Shown here one piece after another: positions 46,995 to 53,755 of a stretch of DNA of 55,785 bases. A program made the position numbers and the translations under genes. The DNA is from Rhodoferax sp. (GTDB lineage Bacteria; Pseudomonadota; Gammaproteobacteria; Burkholderiales; Burkholderiaceae_C). Every line of letters starts with the position of its first letter. The stretch's first letter is position 1. The DNA is taken from positions 1 to 55,785 of the forward strand of contig JARLJI010000055.1 in the NCBI GenBank assembly GCA_031291295.1, read 5' to 3'. The notes below the pieces were generated by a model. It was not told the DNA's origin. It saw only the letters and a list, made by a program, of their open reading frames with translations, and ran no database searches.

Positions 46995-47082
46995 GGAAGC
47001 GTGGCAGAGTGGTCGATTGCACCGGTCTTGAAAACCGGCGACGGGAAACCGTCCGTGAGTTCGAATCTCACCGCTTCCGCCA
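46995..47082 (+). tRNA. tRNA-Ser (anticodon UGA)
   Basis: An 88-nt class II tRNA. The acceptor stem GGAAGCG pairs with CGCTTCC (47072-47078), followed by the discriminator G and an encoded CCA. The anticodon arm is CCGGT-CTTGAAA-ACCGG with TGA in the loop, reading UCA codons. A long variable arm (CGACGGGAAACCGTC region) and the TTCGAAT T-loop are present. Its 3' end is the integration site of the following prophage, which regenerates it fully. Confidence 0.96.
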
Positions 47083-47331
47083 ACTGCTTGTGCTTTTTTT
47101 CAGACGTGCTAGCAGCTCACTTTCGGGTTCTGCTTCGAGTGCCGCGACTGCAATCCAGTGCTCTGGATTTTCTCCCAATTTCATAGCTATGTTTCCAGCA
47201 AGCACGGGGCTTAGGCGCTTTTGACGCTTTGCCATTGAGAACGTTGCTCTTGTGATGTTCATGTCGCGCGCCCATGCTGCGGCGTGTTGCACTTCTAGTG
47301 CTTTCTCGAAGAGTTCCATCGTAGTTTGCAT
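47068..47331 (-). CDS. Putative phage repressor, gene crosses attL into tRNA-Ser
   Basis: An 87-residue protein resembling the small HTH-type regulators (DUF3693-like) found at the left end of filamentous prophages: LEVQHAAAWARDMNITRATF, LSPVLAGNIAMKLGENPEHW, then AVAALEAEPESELLARLKK and the end SSWRKR. The region 15-50 is a probable helix-turn-helix. Its last codons (WRKR) are encoded by the att core and its TGA stop uses base 47068, which belongs to the tRNA T-arm and not to the phage. On reconstructing the phage circle, the stop becomes TGG and the frame stays open for 89 more codons. Function as repressor is inferred from position and orientation. Confidence 0.65.
   Translation of the reverse strand: MQTTMELFEKALEVQHAAAWARDMNITRATFSMAKRQKRLSPVLAGNIAMKLGENPEHWIAVAALEAEPESELLARLKKSTSSWRKR
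47069..47083 (+). repeat. attL core (15 bp)
   Basis: CACCGCTTCCGCCAA, covering the 3' acceptor strand and CCA of tRNA-Ser plus one base. The identical sequence lies at 55383-55397. It also encodes the last codons of the minus-strand repressor-like gene. Confidence 0.85.
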
Positions 47332-47359
47332 GTTAATTACCCCTTTACGTTAATGGGGT
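47332..47359. promoter_or_regulatory. Candidate operator upstream of the repressor-like gene
   Basis: GTTAAT occurs twice (47332 and 47349, 17 bp apart), and ACCCC (47339-47343) is in inverted orientation to GGGGT (47355-47359). It lies immediately upstream of the leftward gene. Autoregulation is plausible but unproven. Confidence 0.3.
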
Positions 47360-47445
47360 TTTACCACAATGGTCTTGCTTTGTGGTTCAAGGGCTCTTAA
47401 CGTCTGATTTGTTCAAACCTGTTGAACGATTTCAAAGGAGCCGTC

Positions 47446-47961
47446 ATGCACCCTTTCCCGTTTCAAACTCTCGAATGCTCGCTCCCGCACTCAGGTGATG
47501 CTGGCCCTGCTGTGACGGCTCAGCCAGCGGAGTCGCGTGGGGCGAGCGCCCCTGTCCTGGAGTCGTGCGGGTGCGTATCTGAGAACCGCGGTTCTTGCAC
47601 CCGTGCTCTCCGTGCCGCGTCTTTCCACGTTGTCCGCTTCGGCTCCAGTGTTTCCGCGAAGACCTCCCGCACTGCCTCTTTGATCATTTCGCGAATTTTG
47701 TCTTTCAGGAACCAGTACACGAGCACCAGCATGATTCCGTTGGCGATCGCTTCGACCAGCCAGTTGTGTTCGACGACAAGCATGGGATTTCCTCCTGTAT
47801 TGGCCGATTCTGCCACTCCCGCCCACCTGTGCCGCCTGGCCCGTCGCCACGCCAACGCTTCCTCTTGGCACCACATCTCCGAATTTCTCCAAGCCCAAGA
47901 CCTGGCGACTCTTGGGCTCCGTCTCGTCACGCCATCACCAACCAACCAGGAATCCAAATGA
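47446..47961 (+). CDS. Possible phage ORF, overlapping a minus-strand gene
   Basis: A 171-codon plus frame with a good site (AAAGGAG, 6 bases before the ATG) whose stop overlaps the start of the ssDNA-binding protein gene (ATGA at 47958-47961), a hallmark of coupled phage genes. Against it: the protein is Ser/Thr/Arg-rich with no recognisable domain, and the part at 47520-47783 lies antisense to a more protein-like frame. It may be real, or only its last third may matter. Confidence 0.35.
   Translation: MHPFPFQTLECSLPHSGDAGPAVTAQPAESRGASAPVLESCGCVSENRGSCTRALRAASFHVVRFGSSVSAKTSRTASLIISRILSFRNQYTSTSMIPLAIASTSQLCSTTSMGFPPVLADSATPAHLCRLARRHANASSWHHISEFLQAQDLATLGLRLVTPSPTNQESK
47520..47783 (-). 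CDS. Small membrane protein, minus strand, in prophage early region
   Basis: An 87-residue frame with a near-perfect ribosome binding site (AGGAGGAAATCCC before the ATG). It has a membrane helix (about residues 9-26, AIANGIMLVLVYWFLKD), then an amphipathic charged helix (KIREMIKEAVREVFAETLEPKR) and a hydrophilic tail. I do not recognise the family. It lies in the same direction as the repressor-like gene, so it could be expressed in lysogens, for instance for superinfection exclusion; that is speculation. It overlaps a plus-strand frame. Confidence 0.6.
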   Translation of the reverse strand: MLVVEHNWLVEAIANGIMLVLVYWFLKDKIREMIKEAVREVFAETLEPKRTTWKDAARRARVQEPRFSDTHPHDSRTGALAPRDSAG

Positions 47962-48245
47962 TCAAAGTCTCCATCACCAGCGACAAAACCTTCACCCCTC
48001 CGGGCATCAGCCCGAAGACCCAGAAGCCCTACACCTTCCGCCTGCAGACCGGCTACCTCCACGAGGTCAGCGTGGACGGTGAAGTCAGCGAAATCCCCTC
48101 CAAGTTCGAATTCTTCGTTGAAGACGGCAAGCCCGCGTACCCCCGTGGCACTTACGCCCTGGCTGACTCCGGCGTCTACCTCGACCGCGACGGCAAGCCC
48201 GCCGTGCGCATCATCCTCACGCCCCTGGCGGGCAAAAAGGACTGA
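47958..48245 (+). CDS. Phage ssDNA-binding protein (gene V type)
   Basis: A 95-residue protein of the size and composition of inovirus ssDNA-binding proteins: MIKVSITSDKTFTPPGISPK, then a beta-rich body ending DGKPAVRIILTPLAGKKD. These coat the replicated single strand before packaging. AGGA lies upstream of the ATG. Identification rests on size, position ahead of the replication gene, and an N-terminal pattern shared with such proteins; no catalytic motif exists to check. Confidence 0.65.
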   Translation: MIKVSITSDKTFTPPGISPKTQKPYTFRLQTGYLHEVSVDGEVSEIPSKFEFFVEDGKPAYPRGTYALADSGVYLDRDGKPAVRIILTPLAGKKD

Positions 48246-48247
48246 TC

Positions 48248-48448
48248 GTGCTATCCATGGGTGACAAGCACGAGCTGAACCGGCTTCTCGCAAGCCGGGA
48301 CCTCCTCGGTGCCATGCGTCAACTGCTCGATCTGAACGAGATAGCCGACTCCGTCGAAGTCTCGGCCAAGCTCGTCAAAGGCCAGTTCGATTGCGTCGAT
48401 GTGGCCTATTTCCTCAATGGCAAGCCCATTGCGGGGTGGGGCGAGTGA
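48248..48448 (+). CDS. Small phage protein, unknown
   Basis: A 66-residue acidic protein from a GTG start with AAGGA at the right spacing; an in-frame ATG at 48257 lacks a site. It is predicted largely helical (HELNRLLASRDLLGAMRQLLDLNEIADSVEVSAKL) and ends with FDCVDVAYFLNGKPIAGWGE. No family recognised. It overlaps the next gene by one base (TGATG). Confidence 0.5.
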   Translation: MLSMGDKHELNRLLASRDLLGAMRQLLDLNEIADSVEVSAKLVKGQFDCVDVAYFLNGKPIAGWGE

Positions 48449-48675
48449 TGCCTGACCAGCTCACCATGTTCGAGCCCACTGGCCCCGACCTGTCGGCTCT
48501 CCTGTTCAAGCACCTGGCATCGTCCCGTAGCTGTGCCCGCGTGGCTGAGCTGCTCGACGAGCGTGGCTTCTCCTTCGGCGCCCGTGCCTACCGTGCTGCC
48601 GCTGCCCGTGCCGAGGCCGATGCCCTTGTGCTCGAAATTGCGCTTCAGCTCGAAGCTGAGGCGGGACTTGTATGA
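48448..48675 (+). CDS. Small helical phage protein, unknown
   Basis: A 75-residue, Ala/Glu-rich, mostly helical protein (GARAYRAAAARAEADALVLEIALQLEAEAGL). The start is in a TGATG junction and the stop overlaps the replication gene start (ATGA), so it is coupled on both sides. Function unknown. Confidence 0.5.
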   Translation: MPDQLTMFEPTGPDLSALLFKHLASSRSCARVAELLDERGFSFGARAYRAAAARAEADALVLEIALQLEAEAGLV

Positions 48676-49484
48676 ATGCGGTCATGTCCCCGCAACCGAT
48701 GGCGACCGCGCGTAGCGCGGGTGCCGAGGTTGCAGGGCTTGTCCCATCTAAAACAAGTGACACGCAGTTTTCGACTGTCTGTCTTCCCAATCATTTCGAG
48801 GCCCGGATGGACCGCCGCGTAGGCCGGCTGCGCCGCACCGTGTGGGCATCGGGCCATCTTCACAAGTTCTCGGCCCTGCGCGCTGAGCGCGTCTGGTTCG
48901 TGACCCTCACGTATCGTGGTGTCGATGACTGGAAGGCCAATCACATCACGTCCGCCATCAAGTGCGCCCGTCAATGGCTCAAGCGCCGCACTGGCCACAA
49001 GCTCCGCTACACCTGGGTGGCCGAGTTGCAAACACGCGGCGCCGTCCATTACCACTTGGCCGTCTGGCTCCCCAAGGGCCTCACCCTGCCCAAGTTCGAC
49101 AAGCAGGGCTGGTGGCCCTACGGAATGACCAACGTGCAGCGGTCATTCAACCCCGTGGGCTACCTCATGAAGTACCTCTCCAAAGTCGGTGCTTTTCACA
49201 AATTCCCGAAAGGCTGTCGCCTCTTCGGTATCGGAGGTCTCGATGCACAAGCACGAGGAATCAGAACGTGGATCAACTACCCCCAATGGCTCAAGCAAAC
49301 CGCGGGCGTCGGGGAAGTGGTCCGAAGGGCGGGTCGTTATCTGGTGCGCGAAACAGGGGAGATTCTTAAATCCCCTTTCCGCATGCTGTGGACACGAACC
49401 GGACTCTATCTGTCAACCGTTGGCCCTGTGCCGACGCGATGGGTGGATGGGCCTTATTCAGCTGTGACGTTTGGAGGTGCGTAA
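48672..49484 (+). CDS. Rolling-circle replication initiator (HUH endonuclease)
   Basis: A 270-residue replication protein. Motif 1 is FVTLTY (76-81), the metal-binding HUH motif is AVHYHLAVW (His126, His128), and the catalytic region has two tyrosines in YLMKY (Tyr164 and Tyr168), the YxxxY arrangement of many phage Rep proteins. It would nick the plus strand at the phage origin, probably in the hairpin-rich region near 54000-54350. It overlaps the previous and next genes by a few bases. Best supported replication gene of the prophage. Confidence 0.88.
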   Translation: MNAVMSPQPMATARSAGAEVAGLVPSKTSDTQFSTVCLPNHFEARMDRRVGRLRRTVWASGHLHKFSALRAERVWFVTLTYRGVDDWKANHITSAIKCARQWLKRRTGHKLRYTWVAELQTRGAVHYHLAVWLPKGLTLPKFDKQGWWPYGMTNVQRSFNPVGYLMKYLSKVGAFHKFPKGCRLFGIGGLDAQARGIRTWINYPQWLKQTAGVGEVVRRAGRYLVRETGEILKSPFRMLWTRTGLYLSTVGPVPTRWVDGPYSAVTFGGA

Positions 49485-49714
49485 TGGCCCAGTGCGTCGC
49501 CATCGCCACGGATGCCAACGGCCTGCAGGTCATCGTCCCCGACGACACCTGCGCGCAGGCCCTTGTCCTGGTCGATAGCACCACGTACGCCACCCTCGCG
49601 AGCAACCCCCTGATGCTATCCCTCTCCGATGCCAGCTACGTCATTGTAGGCGCCTGCACCCTGTTCCTGGCCGCGTGGTCCATACGAATGGCGATCAAGG
49701 CCCTGATGCATTGA
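49484..49714 (+). CDS. Small membrane protein, possible minor coat protein
   Basis: A 76-residue protein with one C-terminal membrane helix (about 50-70, ASYVIVGACTLFLAAWSIRMAIKALMH). GGAGG lies upstream and the start overlaps the rep stop. Its position between rep and the major coat gene fits minor virion proteins of the pVII/pIX class, but the sequence does not prove it. Confidence 0.5.
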   Translation: MAQCVAIATDANGLQVIVPDDTCAQALVLVDSTTYATLASNPLMLSLSDASYVIVGACTLFLAAWSIRMAIKALMH

Positions 49715-49720
49715 TTTCAG

Positions 49721-49761
49721 CGGACACCGTGCCAGCGTTGTGAAACGTCGTGCGGTGTCCG
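49721..49761. repeat. 9-bp inverted repeat before the major coat gene
   Basis: CGGACACCG (49721-49729) and CGGTGTCCG (49753-49761) enclose 23 bases. There is no T-run. It could be an mRNA processing or attenuation element that separates the replication block from the highly expressed coat gene. Confidence 0.45.
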
Positions 49762-49805
49762 GTGCAATCCGAATGTCTCGGAACACCGTTCTGAAAGGAA
49801 GTTGT

Positions 49806-50141
49806 ATGAACTCAGTAATGGAGCGGCGTTTGGCCGCTGTGGAGCCTTCTTCGAGCTGGGCGCGTTCGAAGGTCGATGCTGTGATGGCTCTGGCGAAGGC
49901 TGGTGCTGATGCTGCTGGCCGTGGAGTGAAATCCATCGGCGGCAAGATCGGTTTGGTCACCCTGGCGGTGGCACCCGTGGTCTCGTTCGCCCAGTCACTG
50001 AGCGCGGCCACCACGTTCGACCCGACCAGCTATGTCACCTCCATCACCGGCGTGGTGGCTGGCATCCTGGCGATCGGCGGCGCCGTCTTTGGCGTGTACG
50101 TCGCCATCAAGTCCACCAAGTGGGCCACGCGCAGCCTGTAA
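49806..50141 (+). CDS. Major coat protein precursor (pVIII-like)
   Basis: A 111-residue precursor. A long N-terminal part carries a hydrophobic leader (about 48-62, IGLVTLAVAPVVSFAQ). Likely cleavage is near FAQS or SLSA, giving a mature protein of about 45 residues: a short acidic start (FDPTSY), a single membrane helix (ITGVVAGILAIGGAVFGVYVAI) and a basic end (KSTKWATRSL). This is exactly the pVIII plan, in which the basic end touches DNA. AAAGGAAG precedes the ATG. The leader is longer than in Ff phages. Confidence 0.82.
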   Translation: MNSVMERRLAAVEPSSSWARSKVDAVMALAKAGADAAGRGVKSIGGKIGLVTLAVAPVVSFAQSLSAATTFDPTSYVTSITGVVAGILAIGGAVFGVYVAIKSTKWATRSL

Positions 50142-50198
50142 ACGGCTGACGGTTGGGCTCTCCACAAGAGAGCCTTTCCGCCAGGTGTTTGGAGGCAT

Positions 50199-50426
50199 AT
50201 GCGTATCACGATAAATCTTTGGTCGGTGTTCTGGTGGGTGTTGCTCAACGCGCTGCTGTGCGGCGCCATGGCCTGCGCCGTCTTCTGGTTCTCCACGGCC
50301 TACGGCTACCCCCTCGACCCCGTGGTCGATTTTCCCGCGTTCTTCCTCGCGGCGTGGTGGGTCTCGGTGCTGCTCGCTGCTGCGGTGATGCTGCTGCGGC
50401 TCTGGCAACTGCGCAAGGTGCTCTGA
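50199..50426 (+). CDS. Small two-helix membrane protein
   Basis: A 75-residue, strongly hydrophobic protein with two membrane helices (about 8-32 and 45-67) and a basic C-terminus (RLWQLRKVL). GGAGG stands 2 bases upstream of the ATG. It is coupled to the next micro-gene through TGATG. Probably a virion or assembly component. Confidence 0.5.
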   Translation: MRITINLWSVFWWVLLNALLCGAMACAVFWFSTAYGYPLDPVVDFPAFFLAAWWVSVLLAAAVMLLRLWQLRKVL

Positions 50427-50488
50427 TGGGCTGCTACATGGCCTTGTGCTCCATCATCGCCCTGGCGATTGTGTTCTGGCCCGTATGA
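50426..50488 (+). CDS. 20-residue hydrophobic micro-protein
   Basis: Reads MGCYMALCSIIALAIVFWPV and stops. It starts in TGATG with the preceding gene and its stop overlaps the pIII-like start (ATGA), so it is spliced tightly into the operon. A single hydrophobic helix of this size could be a tiny coat or assembly peptide, or only a translational coupler. It is too short for most gene finders. Confidence 0.45.
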   Translation: MGCYMALCSIIALAIVFWPV

Positions 50489-51876
50489 GCTTCTTCCGCG
50501 CCCTGACTTGGAGCCTGCTGCTCTTCGCAGCAGCAGCGTTCATGCATGGCAATGCGCATGCGCAGTCGGTGAGTTTTCCTGCTACGACAATTGAGTATCG
50601 TGCCTCCAATGCCAGTTTTGCGCCGGGTCCTTATGAGACTACAAAGGTCGCTGCGTGTGCTGCGTATGGTGTTCAGCTTGGGATGCCTGTTGATGTCAAT
50701 GACGGTACTAATTGTAGTATTGGTTCGGGTTCCAATCCGGCTGGTTGGTATGGTGTGTCGTTTGGCTCTGCTACTTTTCCTGCCTCTTATCCGTCTGCCT
50801 CTGGTGCAACGCTGAGCGGCTCCAGCTGCGTTTGCCCTGCTGGCGATACCCTCGGCTCCGATGGTGCCTCCTGCGTGGCGCCTGATGCGTGCGCATCTGG
50901 TGTAGGCACCGTTATTTCGGGCTTCGATATGCCGATTGCGTCGCTCGGTGTTATTCCGAGTACGTCCTGTTATCAAGGCTGTACCATGCAGTTGCAGCAC
51001 AGTTCATCAGTCATAACTTCGTGGTGTGATGCTTCTGGCTCCTGTTTTTCTGGTCCTTACACTGCGACGCAGGTTGACACTCCTTGCACCGCTTCGACCG
51101 GGCCTGCTACGAGTTCCACGACACCGGATGTTGCGCCGTTGCCGACGCCCCCACCTGCCGGCATGTGCCCCGGCACAGTTAACGGTGTAGTGGTGAATGA
51201 GCCGTGCGCCAGCTCGCAAACCTCAACGGGCACGGGTGCCACGCCATCGACCGGTGCGACGGCCACGGGAGCCAGTAGTACCGTATCGTCTCCAGCTGGC
51301 ACGACGCCCGGCACGTCAACCTCCGGTCAGGTCACGACCTGCACCAATGGCACCTGCACCACGACCACGACCACGGCCACGAACAACGCGGGTGGCACCA
51401 CGACCACGCAAAGCGCATCGACCAGCCAGCCGCAATCCCAGTACTGCCAGCAAAACCCGACCAGTCCGCAATGTGCTGCTACGCAGGACGCTTATTCATC
51501 GAATTGCAACCAGGGCGCAGCCGTGCCGGTCTGCACCGGCGACCCGATAGCCTGCGCGACGGCCAATGCATTGGCGCAGCAGAACTGTGCTTCGACGTAC
51601 GTGGACCCTGCGACTCAGACCGGGTTTAACTCGCTCACCACGGGCACGGGTACTTCTCCCAGCGCTGGTGATTCAACGATTGATCTTGCTGGCATGGCTC
51701 CGACGCCGGAGGCCGCGTCTTGCCCTGTCTCGGACACCACGTTCACGGTCGGTCCGATGACATTGAGTTTCCCGATCGGTACGGTCCTGTGCCCGAAGCT
51801 GGCAATGATTCATGCGGCCGTGATGGCCTTCGGAAGCTTCGTGTGGGTGTTGATCGTCATGGGCATCAAGATGTAA
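50485..51876 (+). CDS. pIII-like adsorption protein (TspB-type)
   Basis: A 463-residue exported protein. Signal peptide about 1-26 (SLLLFAAAAFMHGNAHAQ). Residues 28-220 form a Cys-rich domain, probably receptor-binding. Residues 225-345 are a low-complexity Thr/Ser/Gly/Pro linker (TTTTTTATNNAGGTTTT). A second Cys-containing domain follows, then a C-terminal membrane helix (about 440-462) that would anchor it before virion release. This is the layout of filamentous phage pIII and TspB-like proteins. Codon use in 50570-50780 is T-rich and unlike the rest, suggesting exchange of the receptor domain. Confidence 0.75.
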   Translation: MSFFRALTWSLLLFAAAAFMHGNAHAQSVSFPATTIEYRASNASFAPGPYETTKVAACAAYGVQLGMPVDVNDGTNCSIGSGSNPAGWYGVSFGSATFPASYPSASGATLSGSSCVCPAGDTLGSDGASCVAPDACASGVGTVISGFDMPIASLGVIPSTSCYQGCTMQLQHSSSVITSWCDASGSCFSGPYTATQVDTPCTASTGPATSSTTPDVAPLPTPPPAGMCPGTVNGVVVNEPCASSQTSTGTGATPSTGATATGASSTVSSPAGTTPGTSTSGQVTTCTNGTCTTTTTTATNNAGGTTTTQSASTSQPQSQYCQQNPTSPQCAATQDAYSSNCNQGAAVPVCTGDPIACATANALAQQNCASTYVDPATQTGFNSLTTGTGTSPSAGDSTIDLAGMAPTPEAASCPVSDTTFTVGPMTLSFPIGTVLCPKLAMIHAAVMAFGSFVWVLIVMGIKM

Positions 51877-51886
51877 AGGAGTCGTT

Positions 51887-52204
51887 ATGTGGCAGGCAGC
51901 GGGTGAAGTTTTAATTTGGTTAATTGCAAGTGCGGCGGGTGGCCTGGTCAGCCGTTTTCTTGTCGCCTTGGGCATTGGTACCGTAACAGCGATCGGCTTT
52001 AGTGCCATCCTGAACGGCGCCCTCGGCGCGATGGAATCCCAGTTCTCCGTCAATGCCGAGCTGATTGCCATCGTCCAGGCCACCGGCCTGCTCTGGCTGG
52101 TGAGTACCGTCATGTCGGCCATCTCGACCCGGCTGATCATCAAGGGCCTGACCTCGGACAGCATGAGCTTCTGGGTCAAGCGCATGCAGCTGCCGGGTTC
52201 TTGA
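51887..52204 (+). CDS. DUF2523/pVI-like membrane protein
   Basis: A 105-residue protein with three hydrophobic segments (about 7-30, 32-50, 60-80). Position between the pIII-like gene and zot, and the SAILNGALGAMESQF and SAISTRLIIKGLTSD blocks, fit the DUF2523/pVI group that caps the virion with pIII. AAAGGAG precedes the ATG. Confidence 0.75.
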   Translation: MWQAAGEVLIWLIASAAGGLVSRFLVALGIGTVTAIGFSAILNGALGAMESQFSVNAELIAIVQATGLLWLVSTVMSAISTRLIIKGLTSDSMSFWVKRMQLPGS

Positions 52205-52218
52205 CCTGAGCTGTCATC

Positions 52219-53448
52219 GTGGCAAAGCAATCCGAAGAAGAGGCGATCGCCTCCGCCGAAACCGGCGCCCCGGTCGTTCTCATCACCGGCCTGCCTGGTG
52301 CCGGCAAGACCCTGTACGCCCTGGCCAAGTTCGCCGTGGGCCGTCGCGACGTGTATCAATGCAACATCCCTGGTTGCATCCTGCCAGTTTTCGACCCGAC
52401 CAAGTGGCCCGAGCTGATCGAGACATGGCCGCAAGATGCCACGATGATCTTCGACGAAGCCCGGGAGATCTTTCCGCCGCGCAACGCCACGCAGGAAGTC
52501 CCGGACTACTACAGCTTCCACCGCATCCGTCATACCGGCCGGCGCGTCGTCATCATCTGCCAGCACCCTGGCGATATCGATGCCCGCGTGCGCCGCCTGG
52601 TCGGCCGCCATCTGCACCTTCTCGAAGGCTTTGGCGGCGGTCACTCCGTGGTCTACGAGTTCCGCGGCGTCGGCGACACCGAAACCCGCTCGAGGGGCCT
52701 TTCCAGCAAGTTCACGCACCCCAAGTCAGTCTTCAAGCTCTACAAGAGCGCAGATGCCCACCACGAGCCTCCCAAGGCCCCCTGGCGCGTCCGCATGATC
52801 AAGTGGATTCTCCCGATTGTCGCCGTGGTGCTCCTGGTCGGCGGCACCATCATGTTCCGTACCCTCAAGGGCCTTGAGCATCCCGGCGAGAAACAGGCCG
52901 GCCTGTTCGGTACGGGTGCGAGCTCGCACGTTCAGCCGGGCGAGTCTGGCCGTGAACAAAAAGGCCACGTCATGACCACGCAGGAGTACCTGCAGAGTCT
53001 CGTTCCGCGCATCCCGGCGTTCCAGTACACCGCCAGCCGGTACGACGAAGTCACCAAGCCCGTCCGCGCCCCGGTTCCAGCTGCCTGCATCGAGTCCAAG
53101 TCCAAAGGCTGTACCTGCTGGACGCAACAAGCGACCAGGCTCGATGTGCCGAAAGACACGTGCGACCAGATCGTCAAGACCGGCTTCTTCGAAGACTTCG
53201 ACCCGGACGGCAAGGAGAAAAAAGATGATAAAGAAATGGTGGCTCCTGTGGCTCGGAGCGCTGTTCCTGCTGCTGGTGCTGAACAGCGGTCAGCTTCGCC
53301 AGATTTCGCACCTCATGATGTTGCACCGTCTGCTCTGGCTCTTGCGGCCGCTGATTCATCATCTGCACTTGCTCCGGCAGTAGTGCATGACGCTCCGCCA
53401 AGCTACATGCCGCCACCAGCAACGCCGTCGAAAGTTATTCGTCATTGA
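52219..53448 (+). CDS. Zot/pI assembly ATPase
   Basis: A 409-residue Zot-domain protein. Walker A GLPGAGKT (24-31), Walker B ATMIFDEA (74-81) and the YYSFHRIRHTGRRVVIICQHPGDID block are clear. One membrane helix (about 197-214) separates the cytoplasmic ATPase from a Pro/Ala-rich periplasmic part that should contact the exit channel. The start is a GTG at 52219 with a weak upstream site. The last 75 residues are low-complexity Ala/Pro and overlap a second frame (53225-53383). Confidence 0.88.
   Translation: MAKQSEEEAIASAETGAPVVLITGLPGAGKTLYALAKFAVGRRDVYQCNIPGCILPVFDPTKWPELIETWPQDATMIFDEAREIFPPRNATQEVPDYYSFHRIRHTGRRVVIICQHPGDIDARVRRLVGRHLHLLEGFGGGHSVVYEFRGVGDTETRSRGLSSKFTHPKSVFKLYKSADAHHEPPKAPWRVRMIKWILPIVAVVLLVGGTIMFRTLKGLEHPGEKQAGLFGTGASSHVQPGESGREQKGHVMTTQEYLQSLVPRIPAFQYTASRYDEVTKPVRAPVPAACIESKSKGCTCWTQQATRLDVPKDTCDQIVKTGFFEDFDPDGKEKKDDKEMVAPVARSAVPAAGAEQRSASPDFAPHDVAPSALALAAADSSSALAPAVVHDAPPSYMPPPATPSKVIRH
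53225..53383 (+). CDS. Candidate overlapping gene inside the zot 3' end
   Basis: A 52-codon frame shifted relative to zot, with AAGGAG seven bases before its ATG. It reads MIKKWWLLWLGALFLLLVLN and continues Leu/His-rich. Lys-Lys followed by a strong hydrophobic helix looks like a small membrane or leader-type protein. The zot frame here is low complexity, so the overlap costs little. However, Ala/Pro-rich GC DNA readily yields Leu-rich shifted frames, so this may be chance. Confidence 0.4.
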   Translation: MIKKWWLLWLGALFLLLVLNSGQLRQISHLMMLHRLLWLLRPLIHHLHLLRQ

Positions 53449-53458
53449 GGGGAAGTTG

Positions 53459-53755
53459 ATGGTGTTCCGTCCTCCTTATCTGTCGCGTCCTATGGCTGGT
53501 GATGTTGGCCGTTTTCGTGCGGTGCGGCGTGTTGAGTGTGGTTTTACTCAACGTGATGTTGGTGAGGTATTGTGCTGTAGTAAAGAGGCGATTAAGCGTT
53601 TCGAACGAGCTGACGGTCCATTGATTGGTGATGTGCGTGCCAGTCCGCTTTGTGTGCTCTATGACCTGTGGTTAGGCTTTGTCGATCTTCAAGATCTGTT
53701 CGATCGTGCTTTTGAAGACAGACGGGGACCCGTGCAGGGCGGATCGTCTCCTTAA
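53459..53755 (+). CDS. Phage HTH regulator
   Basis: A 98-residue protein with a Cro/C1-like helix-turn-helix (FRAVRRVECGFTQRDVGEVLCCSKEAIKRFERAD, about residues 19-52). AGGGGAAG precedes the ATG. The DNA is rich in T at third positions compared with the structural genes. It may oppose the leftward repressor-like protein. It ends in a 4-bp overlap with a convergent minus-strand gene. Confidence 0.6.
   Translation: MVFRPPYLSRPMAGDVGRFRAVRRVECGFTQRDVGEVLCCSKEAIKRFERADGPLIGDVRASPLCVLYDLWLGFVDLQDLFDRAFEDRRGPVQGGSSP

Noticed and set aside
50434..51000. 188-codon minus-strand frame opposite the pIII-like gene
   Set aside because: Shadow of a Thr/Ser-rich coding strand; no start signal.
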